From Burkholderiales bacterium Ga0074133 (GTDB taxonomy: Bacteria; Pseudomonadota; Gammaproteobacteria; Burkholderiales; Burkholderiaceae_C), in contig LNEG01000009.1 in NCBI GenBank assembly GCA_001464865.1, forward strand, positions 62,001 to 126,000: a stretch of DNA of 64,000 bases, given 5' to 3'. Shown here one piece after another: positions 56,551 through 64,000 of the stretch (position 1 is the first letter of the stretch; the number at the start of each line of letters is the position of its first letter). Below the pieces are notes generated by a model. It did not search any database, had not been told where the DNA came from, and was given only the letters and a program-made list of their open reading frames with translations. The position numbers and the translations under genes are program-made.

Positions 56551-58452
56551 TCAGGGGTTTTTCTTGGCGGTGGCTGCCTTGGGCTTGCCGCCCGTGTTGG
56601 TGCCCACGACCATCTTCACGAAGTCGTTCTCGGCCTTTTGCGCGTCGGGCCAGATGCCGCGGATGGTGGAGTCGGCAAAGCCGCGGGCCATGGCGTCGCA
56701 GGTCATCTGGTTGAGCTTCACTTCCACGCCGTCCAGGGCGCCCAGGCGGGACATCGAGCCCATGCGGCTCATGGCACGGGAGATCGTGTAGTTCATGATG
56801 CCGGGTGAGATCAGAGCCAGGCCGGTGCACAGGCGGTCTGTGCTCTCCTGGATCAGTTTGGAGTGAGCGGTCTTGTCCGTGGAGTCGTTGGCCTTGATGG
56901 CCTCGGGGGACAGGGCGATGCGCTCGATGAACGAATCGGCCATGGCCGCGCCGAAGCGGAAGGCGAAGTCCTGCTCGGAGCTCTTGGTCTCGCTGCCGAT
57001 GTTTTTCTCGAACTTTTTGATGTCCAGCTCACCCTTGGTCATCAACTGCTCGGCCAAAGGGATGGCGTCGGTCAGCATCGACGTCATGAAGCTGGTGTAG
57101 CGGGTGGCCACGATGGCGCCAGCCGTACCTTTGACCACGTCTTCAATTTCCTTCACGAAGATCGAAGGGCTGGCGTTGGAGGCCTTGGCCATCATGAAGT
57201 AGGGCAGCGTCTTGGCCATGGCGTTTTCCAGCGAACGCGAGTTCGGCTTGGGGGTGCCGCGCGCGCTGCGGCCGTCGCCAATGGGCTCACGGAACACGCC
57301 GTCGTCGTTGCCGTACTTGTGGATGAAGGCGGAGAAGAGGGCGTCCCCCGATTCGGCGTACTTCGATGCCACTCGTGCGGCCCAATCCTTGGGTGTGTCG
57401 CGCACGCGGACCTTGAAGATCCGGGTGACTTCAGCGTCGGACTGCTCGGACTGGGTGTTCGTGTTGTCTTCGGAACCCATGTTGCCGGTGAAGGTCACCA
57501 TGGAGTTGCCGATGTCCATCACGCCGGAGTAGCGGTTGCTCTGGGCCACTTCGAGGAGCACGTTGCGCACCGACTCGGATGCGTTGGCCACATCGTCAAA
57601 GTTCACCAGGGCAAAGGGCGTCTTCGTGGCCAGGGCGAAGCGGCGGTTGGGCAGCATCTCTGCCACGTACTCGACCGATGCGTCCACGCGCACAGGGGCG
57701 TAGGTGCCGATGCGGATGGCGTTGGTGCCCTTCTTGACCTGGATCTGCAAACGGCCTTCAACCGGCTCGTCTTCGGCGCGCACCATGCTCACGCCGGCGC
57801 CCATCTTTTTGATGTCTTCGCTGATCTGGCGCAGCAGCGTGTTGGAAATCAGGTCAAGCTGAGCCGGTTCGCCCTTGAGGGTGATTTCGCTGACGCGCAG
57901 CGAGCCCTTTTCGAACTCGCTCACCTCACCGCAGGCCACCTTGGCCAGGCCGCTCATGCCACGGGCGCGGGAAGCAACCTCGGCCAGGAGCCAGTCGCCG
58001 GCGTTGTTGGTGCGCGTCATGTTGCCGCGGGGCACCATTTCGCCCTTGGTGGGCAGGCCGCCGACGTCCATCGTCGAGTTTTTGCCCGAGAGGTTGACGG
58101 TGAAGAAGTAGAAGTCCTTGGGGGTGAGCTGGTAACTGTCTTCTGGGTTTTCCACCAGATTCAGGCCCACGATCTCGCAGAAGTCCCGGATGGCTGCGCG
58201 AATCAGCGTGGTCTTGCCCACACCAGGCTCGCCCTCGAGGTAGAACGGGACCTTGGGCTCGCCCTTGAGCGTGCCCGGGATCATCTTGATGCCCGGCTTG
58301 CCGGAGATGCGCTCTGCATTGGCGTCAATGCGCGCATCGATTTCGGGGTCCGTCCCTTTGAAGCGGCGAGCCAGGTCAAACAGCAGGTGTTGACGGCACT
58401 CGTCCGAACTCCATTCGACGAAGGGGCTGGCGGGAGGGGTGTTTTTGGACAT
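56551..58452 (-). CDS. MoxR-like AAA ATPase
   Basis: Walker A FYLEGEPGVGKTTLIRAA; FALVNFDDVANASESVRNVLLEV; VTFTGNMGSED. Confidence 0.75.
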   Translation of the reverse strand: MSKNTPPASPFVEWSSDECRQHLLFDLARRFKGTDPEIDARIDANAERISGKPGIKMIPGTLKGEPKVPFYLEGEPGVGKTTLIRAAIRDFCEIVGLNLVENPEDSYQLTPKDFYFFTVNLSGKNSTMDVGGLPTKGEMVPRGNMTRTNNAGDWLLAEVASRARGMSGLAKVACGEVSEFEKGSLRVSEITLKGEPAQLDLISNTLLRQISEDIKKMGAGVSMVRAEDEPVEGRLQIQVKKGTNAIRIGTYAPVRVDASVEYVAEMLPNRRFALATKTPFALVNFDDVANASESVRNVLLEVAQSNRYSGVMDIGNSMVTFTGNMGSEDNTNTQSEQSDAEVTRIFKVRVRDTPKDWAARVASKYAESGDALFSAFIHKYGNDDGVFREPIGDGRSARGTPKPNSRSLENAMAKTLPYFMMAKASNASPSIFVKEIEDVVKGTAGAIVATRYTSFMTSMLTDAIPLAEQLMTKGELDIKKFEKNIGSETKSSEQDFAFRFGAAMADSFIERIALSPEAIKANDSTDKTAHSKLIQESTDRLCTGLALISPGIMNYTISRAMSRMGSMSRLGALDGVEVKLNQMTCDAMARGFADSTIRGIWPDAQKAENDFVKMVVGTNTGGKPKAATAKKNP

Positions 58453-58499
58453 CGAAGGGCTCCTTGTGCGCTGGTTGGCTCAACCTGCATGTGTCGTTG

Positions 58500-58528
58500 T
58501 TGTCACTTCGTGAGATATCCGGTAAAAT
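58500..58528 (+). promoter_or_regulatory. promoter, recurrent family: TTGTCA-N17-TAAAAT, within a GATATC-rich divergent region
   Basis: TTGTCA 58500-58505, TAAAAT 58523-58528, 17-bp spacer; GATATCACATACGC immediately follows. Confidence 0.6.
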
Positions 58529-58805
58529 AGATATCACATACGCAGCAACTTCGGATCAAAAAAACACCTCAGCGAGGTGAATGGGCCTTGGGCCATGAAT
58601 CGTCAATGCGTAAAGCATATCACATACAGGAAAGGGGTGGAAGCAGTTGCGTCACTGGTCGAGAACGATCGACCTGGCGTATGTGCTCAATGTCATGAGT
58701 GGTGGGAAAATACGTGCGCACGCCCTGCGCTGGCCCGACCTCCAGGTCCTCCTGATCTGGCGACGGGCCCTTGGCATGGGCGCATCAAGGACTCGCGCGC
58801 CCATC

Positions 58806-59234
58806 ATGACCAACGACGACTTCCCACCGGAGACGCTGCGAGCGATGTGGGATGAGCTGCGCCCGCAGCTGAGGGTGATGACGCCGGAAGAGGCGGAGGG
58901 CCACAGGCTCCTGCACAGTCTCCTGCACACCCAAGATCCGAATGACGAAGCCGCGCGCACGCCCATGATGATCACGTATTGGATGGGCAACCTGGAGACG
59001 GCACACGTGATCGGGCGCCTGGGCGAGAACTATCACCTTGAAGACGCTCTCGGCCGCGATGGGCACTGGTACCTAGAGCACGCGCGCAGCGGACTCATGG
59101 AAGAAGACCTCAAGCGGACGATAGGGCAGCACAGCAGTTCGTCCCGCATGCGCGAGATGATCGAGGCCCAGCGGGCGTCTCGTGGAACCGGTGTTTCGCA
59201 TCATGTCAAGTCCGAATCAGACGAGCCCAAATAA
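58806..59234 (+). CDS. hypothetical protein
   Basis: MTNDDFPPETLRAMWDELRPQLRVMTPEEAEGHRLLHSLLH...; longer start at 58647 possible. Confidence 0.5.
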   Translation: MTNDDFPPETLRAMWDELRPQLRVMTPEEAEGHRLLHSLLHTQDPNDEAARTPMMITYWMGNLETAHVIGRLGENYHLEDALGRDGHWYLEHARSGLMEEDLKRTIGQHSSSSRMREMIEAQRASRGTGVSHHVKSESDEPK

Positions 59235-59375
59235 AGTTATCCAACGCCTCTGTGGATATCTTTTCCAAAGGCTTTGGTAAGCCGTTGATCCATCAGGACT
59301 GGCTCGGACTGCCTCCAAAATAAGCATCCGGCTCATTGTTGTTGTTTGATACCGGAAGCATGTTTCGTTGACAAC

Positions 59376-59402
59376 AAAAAGCGGCCCTGAGGCCGCTTTT
59401 TT
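59376..59402. terminator. bidirectional Rho-independent terminator
   Basis: AAAAAGCGGCC-ctga-GGCCGCTTTTTT between convergent genes. Confidence 0.9.
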
Positions 59403-59418
59403 ATTGCTTGTGGAAGCC

Positions 59419-61662
59419 CTAGTCCGGGCCGTAGCCGCCCTTGGGTTTTCCACCACCGCCCTTGGGCCGCATCATGACGGCGGCAAGGCCCACCTTGGCT
59501 TCGGCAATCTTGCTGGCTGCGGAGGAGTTGGCCTGGTTGGCGCCCTGAGCAAATTCCCCTGCTTTTTCGTAGCCCGCAAACTGTCCGCCGATCCACGTGT
59601 AGACCTTCTGTGCGAGGTCGTATGTCAACGTGAGTGATGTTCGCACCACAGTCCAGATCATGACGACATACAGGCAGACCAAGACGGCAATGCTGGCCAG
59701 GCCCGTGATCGAATTCGCTTGGACTGAGCTAAGTGTTGCAGAGAACGCAATGGCGGTGAACTTGCACATCGGGTCAAGGATCAGGAACGCCCCAATCAGA
59801 CCGAACACAATGAAGATAGGGCGTGTCGCCGTTTCCAGCAAGATCATGTAGCCACCCGCAGCGCGTTGGCCAGCAATGCCATCACCATCAGGGTTCAAGT
59901 GACCAGCCAGCCAAATCGGTGCTGCAACCACTGCTGAGAACACTGCCATCAGCCAGCCGAGAACAGCCCCGATTGAAAGTAGAAATGGCAGAGTTGGCAA
60001 AATCAAGGACATGGTGATACCAGCGAAGAACAAGACTCCCGCAAGTGTGTAGGCGATGGGGAGGATGCCTTTGGCTATCTCGCCAATGATTCCACCGAAT
60101 AAGCCGGCTGCCTTGGTCGCCAACTGCCCAACCTTTGAGTCGCCACCCACTGTGGATGTAAGTTTGTCAACTGCGTAGGCTGCAAGTGCAATCCCTTGTC
60201 CGGTCACCATCATCCAATCACCTTTTTCCTTGATCTGAACGAGAGCGTGGTCATTGTTTTCCGGATTGAAGGCAATGATGGTGCCGATGCTCTTTACGAG
60301 TTCGTCACCAGGATTCCAAAAGTTGTTTGTGTCCCCTTGAAACCCCTTGTCAACACGGGTATACAAAGCATCAAGATCAGTGATCATTTCTTTGCGCATG
60401 AGATCACTGATGTTCTCTTCGCTGAAGAGGCTGCCAGGTGAAAACTCTGGCACTGCGTTCAAGACGTCTTTCGCCTGCGAGCGAATTGTCGCCATCTGAA
60501 AGAAAGATGGGCCAGCCATCATCCAGCCAGCAGTGCGACTGTCAGCGATGAATTGAGTCATACCCTGCTGGAAGCTCTGTGATGCCGCTGACATCGCGCC
60601 TCCGGATCGGGCGACGATGGTGGAGACGGATGCGCGAATTGCCGTTCGCACAATCTCCTCGTATTGCGCATCGGATATGGCTGGTTGATCTCCGCTTCCC
60701 TTGGCCGCAATTTGAGCCGCCGCCGCCCTCAGAGGGCCTTGTGAAACTTCAATCAGAGCATCCGTCTGGACGTTGACCAGTTGCCGAGCAGCGGTGAAGC
60801 TTTCCCCGGCACCCACGACAGGCGTGCCTGCAACGGAGTCTCCAACTGCGCCATTCCTGTTATACAGACCCAATTGACCGCCCGAACCTGCTTGACCCTT
60901 GGCCTGAAGCGATGACACGGAGCCGCATAGCGTCTTTTCACCCCCGGATCCATTCGGACGACCGTATTGAATCTGTTTGCTGTAACTTCTAGGCGTTGCG
61001 ATGTCGTCTGTTGTGACAAAGATGCCGAAGGGCACGTTTTCATGATCCGCCATAGCAGCCATGCAGATCTCAGCGCGAAGCATGTCCTTCAGAAGCGGCT
61101 CCAGCTTGCGCTGGTACTCTGGGCTCTGCAGAACCGTTTGCGCCTGGCTTCCCACAAATCCATCCATAGCGGCACCCCAAACGACAGAGCCGCCGCCGCT
61201 GCCGGCCATGGCCACCCAAAGGATGGCATGTTGTGCGGTCGAGTATCCAGTGGTCAGCGGCACCATCATTGCGGTACCGGCAATGAAGCGGAGCGGAACC
61301 CACGTGGAGCTCCATTTACGACCAAGGACCTCGCCGTCCTGTGCGGAGTTCAGGGTGGCGATGACGGATACCCACGTGAACATCAGCGTGCCGAAAGCCA
61401 GCGCGAAGATGTTGAGCTGCTGCATGGCAGCGCCCAGCATGGGCACCTGCTGATCAGCGTTCCAGTTTCCGAAAATCGCACTGAGCACCCAAAGGCTCAT
61501 GTCACCCTCTTTGGGCATGAAGTCACCCAAGGTGGGGTTCCCGGGTGCTCCTGGCGCCGTCTGCGCAATGGCAAACCCGGCGGAAAGCAGGCCTACCAGC
61601 AGAACGCCGATCGCATTCACGCGCAGTGGTTTTCGGGCAATGGGGTGAATGGTGTTCATCAA
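59419..61662 (-). CDS. DotA/TraY-family type IV secretion protein
   Basis: Large polytopic protein: MLGAAMQQLNIFALAFGTLMFTWVSVIATLNSAQDGEVLGRKWSSTWVPLRFIAGTAMMVPLTTGYSTAQ is DotA/TraY-like. Confidence 0.8.
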   Translation of the reverse strand: MMNTIHPIARKPLRVNAIGVLLVGLLSAGFAIAQTAPGAPGNPTLGDFMPKEGDMSLWVLSAIFGNWNADQQVPMLGAAMQQLNIFALAFGTLMFTWVSVIATLNSAQDGEVLGRKWSSTWVPLRFIAGTAMMVPLTTGYSTAQHAILWVAMAGSGGGSVVWGAAMDGFVGSQAQTVLQSPEYQRKLEPLLKDMLRAEICMAAMADHENVPFGIFVTTDDIATPRSYSKQIQYGRPNGSGGEKTLCGSVSSLQAKGQAGSGGQLGLYNRNGAVGDSVAGTPVVGAGESFTAARQLVNVQTDALIEVSQGPLRAAAAQIAAKGSGDQPAISDAQYEEIVRTAIRASVSTIVARSGGAMSAASQSFQQGMTQFIADSRTAGWMMAGPSFFQMATIRSQAKDVLNAVPEFSPGSLFSEENISDLMRKEMITDLDALYTRVDKGFQGDTNNFWNPGDELVKSIGTIIAFNPENNDHALVQIKEKGDWMMVTGQGIALAAYAVDKLTSTVGGDSKVGQLATKAAGLFGGIIGEIAKGILPIAYTLAGVLFFAGITMSLILPTLPFLLSIGAVLGWLMAVFSAVVAAPIWLAGHLNPDGDGIAGQRAAGGYMILLETATRPIFIVFGLIGAFLILDPMCKFTAIAFSATLSSVQANSITGLASIAVLVCLYVVMIWTVVRTSLTLTYDLAQKVYTWIGGQFAGYEKAGEFAQGANQANSSAASKIAEAKVGLAAVMMRPKGGGGKPKGGYGPD

Positions 61663-61721
61663 AAACTCCGGTTGACGGTCGTGTACTCGTCGGGGTCAGG
61701 TCGCAATGGGGATGGAAACGG

Positions 61722-62210
61722 TCAGAGCACCAGGTAGGTGCTTTTGATGAGGAGGGCGTCCTGCAGGCGAATCAGGTCGCGGTTCTGGATTTGCCATGCA
61801 CGGTAGGCGTAGATGTAGCCGCGGATCACGATTCCCAAGCCCCAGACGGCCGCGCCGGCCCCGAAGAACAGAGACGATGTGGCCGCTAGCCAGACGGAGT
61901 AAACGAGGATGACCACACCCATGCAGTACATGACGATCTGAAGGTTCTTCAGGCGTTCGAGCTGATTGGCCAGGAACTCCTCGGACAGCCCTTGTCTGGC
62001 CACCGCATCTGCAAAGAGATCGACGCGCTTGGGTGTGACGCTCGGTGAGAAGATGCCCTTGTAGGCACGGAAAACATCCCGGTTGAGTTCAGCGACATGG
62101 GCTGGGTAGGCCATCTCACGCTGCTGTCGAGCGATCCCGCCCAGCCACCCACGAAAACGCCCTTTTTTGGCTTCGGTAGAGGGGGTGGATGGCGGTTTGG
62201 TGCTGACCAT
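61722..62210 (-). CDS. conjugation-associated membrane protein (TraX-like by context)
   Basis: MVSTKPPSTPSTEAKKGRFRGWLGGIARQQREMAYPAHVAELNRDVFRAYKGIFSP...; two TM helices; next to TraY-like gene. Confidence 0.55.
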   Translation of the reverse strand: MVSTKPPSTPSTEAKKGRFRGWLGGIARQQREMAYPAHVAELNRDVFRAYKGIFSPSVTPKRVDLFADAVARQGLSEEFLANQLERLKNLQIVMYCMGVVILVYSVWLAATSSLFFGAGAAVWGLGIVIRGYIYAYRAWQIQNRDLIRLQDALLIKSTYLVL

Positions 62211-62348
62211 GAGGACTCCAGTAATTGCGTAGCCACAGAAATTTCCATGGCGCATGATTGCGCATAGTGTATCTGTTACGCACAGAATGCGATAGGTGAG
62301 CGCCTCCTGTGGGGCGCCCACCGAAATGACAGGTCACGTAAGCACCCG

Positions 62349-64000
62349 TCAGGCCTTGGATGGAGATGGCCTGTAGCCCCCAGAATTCGAGCTGCCGCGC
62401 CCGCCAGAGCCCTTGCCCTTGTTGGCGCCATCAAAATCCGGTTTGCCCATCGCGTCGTTGTACGCCGCCTTGCACCCACCATCGGCTTCGCGCCAATGTG
62501 AGCAGCCCCAGAAGGATCCAGACTTGTCCTTGCGCTCCTTCTTGAGCAGCTGACCAGGTTCGCACCGTTTGCACTTGAACTTGGCTCCCGCGTAGGTCTC
62601 CACATCCGCGGAGGCAGTGCGCCCGCCGCCCGGCGTCTTCTCCGCTGGGTTGTTGTCGACCTGGCGGAACGTTTTCCCGCACTTGTCGTTCGTGCACTTG
62701 TAGAACATGCCGTACTGGCCGGAGATCAGGCGCAGGGTCCCGCCACAGCCAGGGGTGGCCACACCGAAGCACAGGTGCTCGGTGTCTTGAGCGGCGATTC
62801 TTTGCGGCTTGTTCGGATCCACCGGGAACTGTGACGGGTTGAAAAACCCCGCCGAGCTCTTTACCAGATTGGTCAACCAGGCACTCTGGCGCGCGATGAA
62901 GTCGCGGTACGTCGTCTCGCGCGCCTGGACGGCGGCGCCGAACTGTTGCCAGACGGCCGTCATGTCTGGGCTGGTGATGTTCGTGGGCAGCAGCTGGATC
63001 ACGCGGATGCCGTTGGCCGTGGGCAAGAGCTCCTTGCCCTTCTTGACCATGAGGTCGCGCTTGGAGTCCAGCAGGATATCGATGATCTTCGCGCGCGTGG
63101 CAGGCGTTCCGATGCCGGCGCCTTCACGCAACCCTTTGCGGATCTCGGGATCTGTCACGTATTCATGGATGTTCTCCATGGCCGTGAGGAGGGTGCCTTC
63201 GGTGAAGCGCTTTTTAGGCTTCGTCTTCTTGGACTCATAGCCGGCGGCCGTGATGGGAACGGACTGGTCTTTCGTGAGCTGGGGCAGACTGATGACGGGC
63301 TCGCCACCCTTGTCCGCGCCATCCTCATCTGCGTCCACGACTTCGGCGAAAGCCTTGCGCCACCCATCATCCGTGTAGCGACGGCCCTTGGCACCGAAGC
63401 GCTCGGGCTGTTCACCGGTGCCCACGCCCATCACCAGTTCGGTGGCCATGAACTTGGCCTGCGGCCAGAACTGGAGCACGTAGCGTTTGACGATCTCCAG
63501 GTAGACCTTGAGCTCGATGTCCGAGAGCCGGGCTACTTCGCCGGGGTTGTCTAGCAGGGTCGGGATGATGCCGTGGTGAGCGGTGACCTTGGCGTCGTTC
63601 CAGGCGCGGCTCTTGAGGGTGGGGCGCGCGCCGCCCAGCGCATTGCCCACAGCCACCGGCAAACTCGCCTTGGCCAGGGACGCAAGGATCTTCGGCGCGT
63701 CGGCGTGCTGGTCCTCCGGGAGGAACTCGGTGTCCACCCGCGGATAGCTTGCGAGCTTTTTGTCGTAGAGGGACTGAATGACCTCCAGGGTCTGCGTGGC
63801 CCCCAGCCCGTACAGCCGCGAGCACAGCGCCTGCAGGCTCGTGAGCGAAAACGGCATTGGCGCCGACTCTGTGCCAGGCTTGGTCGTGGCAGAGAGCACC
63901 CGGGCCTGCCCGCTCTTCTTTGCCAGCTCGATGATCCGGTCTGCCCATGCCTTGTCGGTGAGCAGACGCTCCGTGTTCACTCGTGGGTCATCGACCTCGC
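62349..64000 (-). CDS. topB: DNA topoisomerase III (type IA), C-terminal part; runs off right edge
   Basis: MPFSLTSLQALCSRLYGLGATQTLEVIQSLYDKKLASYPRVDTEFLPED; HGIIPT; zinc-finger tails. Frame stays open (EVDDPRVNTERLL) to the window end. Confidence 0.9.
   Translation of the reverse strand, partial: EVDDPRVNTERLLTDKAWADRIIELAKKSGQARVLSATTKPGTESAPMPFSLTSLQALCSRLYGLGATQTLEVIQSLYDKKLASYPRVDTEFLPEDQHADAPKILASLAKASLPVAVGNALGGARPTLKSRAWNDAKVTAHHGIIPTLLDNPGEVARLSDIELKVYLEIVKRYVLQFWPQAKFMATELVMGVGTGEQPERFGAKGRRYTDDGWRKAFAEVVDADEDGADKGGEPVISLPQLTKDQSVPITAAGYESKKTKPKKRFTEGTLLTAMENIHEYVTDPEIRKGLREGAGIGTPATRAKIIDILLDSKRDLMVKKGKELLPTANGIRVIQLLPTNITSPDMTAVWQQFGAAVQARETTYRDFIARQSAWLTNLVKSSAGFFNPSQFPVDPNKPQRIAAQDTEHLCFGVATPGCGGTLRLISGQYGMFYKCTNDKCGKTFRQVDNNPAEKTPGGGRTASADVETYAGAKFKCKRCEPGQLLKKERKDKSGSFWGCSHWREADGGCKAAYNDAMGKPDFDGANKGKGSGGRGSSNSGGYRPSPSKA

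Noticed and set aside
55164-56714. 516-aa plus-strand ORF opposite the sigma-factor gene
   Set aside because: Antisense shadow; the sigma motifs on the minus strand are unambiguous.
56863-58530. 555-aa plus-strand ORF opposite the MoxR-like gene
   Set aside because: Shadow ORF: H/G/V/L-rich composition, no motif, opposite a clear AAA ATPase.
1-64000. tRNA/rRNA genes and insertion sequences
   Set aside because: No tRNA/rRNA-like sequence or transposase ORF with terminal repeats was recognised by eye; a tRNAscan/ISfinder search would be decisive.

Overview
The window is a GC-rich stretch of a large conjugative element (plasmid or ICE), probably from a betaproteobacterium; the taxon and replicon type are inferred from gene content, not searched. 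Main blocks: (i) about 0-11 kb, minus-strand operons of small accessory ORFs (N6-type DNA methyltransferase running off the left edge, DUF262 protein, AAA+ ATPase, ASCH/DUF3850-like, NinX/DUF2591-like and DUF4031-like proteins), interrupted by an AT-richer TIR-domain gene; (ii) 12.4-18.9 kb, a Wadjet/MksBEFG-like SMC module in the order SMC - MksE-like - MksF-like - Toprim, in which the SMC gene looks frameshifted in its C-terminal ATPase lobe; (iii) 19-31 kb, a lytic transglycosylase, small membrane proteins, a chemotaxis receptor, an orphan PP-loop PAPS-reductase/DndC-like protein and an unrecognised ~1130-aa protein; (iv) 31-36 kb, RecG-like helicase, unusual SSB and a CheY-TPR protein; (v) 36.6-50 kb, an IncI-like thin type IV pilus operon and a cysteine-containing secreted protein; (vi) 50-52 kb, umuDC behind a perfect LexA-type box; (vii) 53-64 kb, a sigma-70-family factor, MoxR-like AAA ATPase, DotA/TraY-type conjugation protein and topoisomerase III. 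The strongest cross-cutting signal is a recurrent promoter family (TTGTC[A/G], exactly 17 bp, then a TATnnT -10 usually inside GATATC), found in front of at least 11 transcription units on both strands. It suggests one element-wide regulon, possibly linked to the sigma factor encoded in the same window. All family calls are from reading protein motifs by eye; no database search was run.
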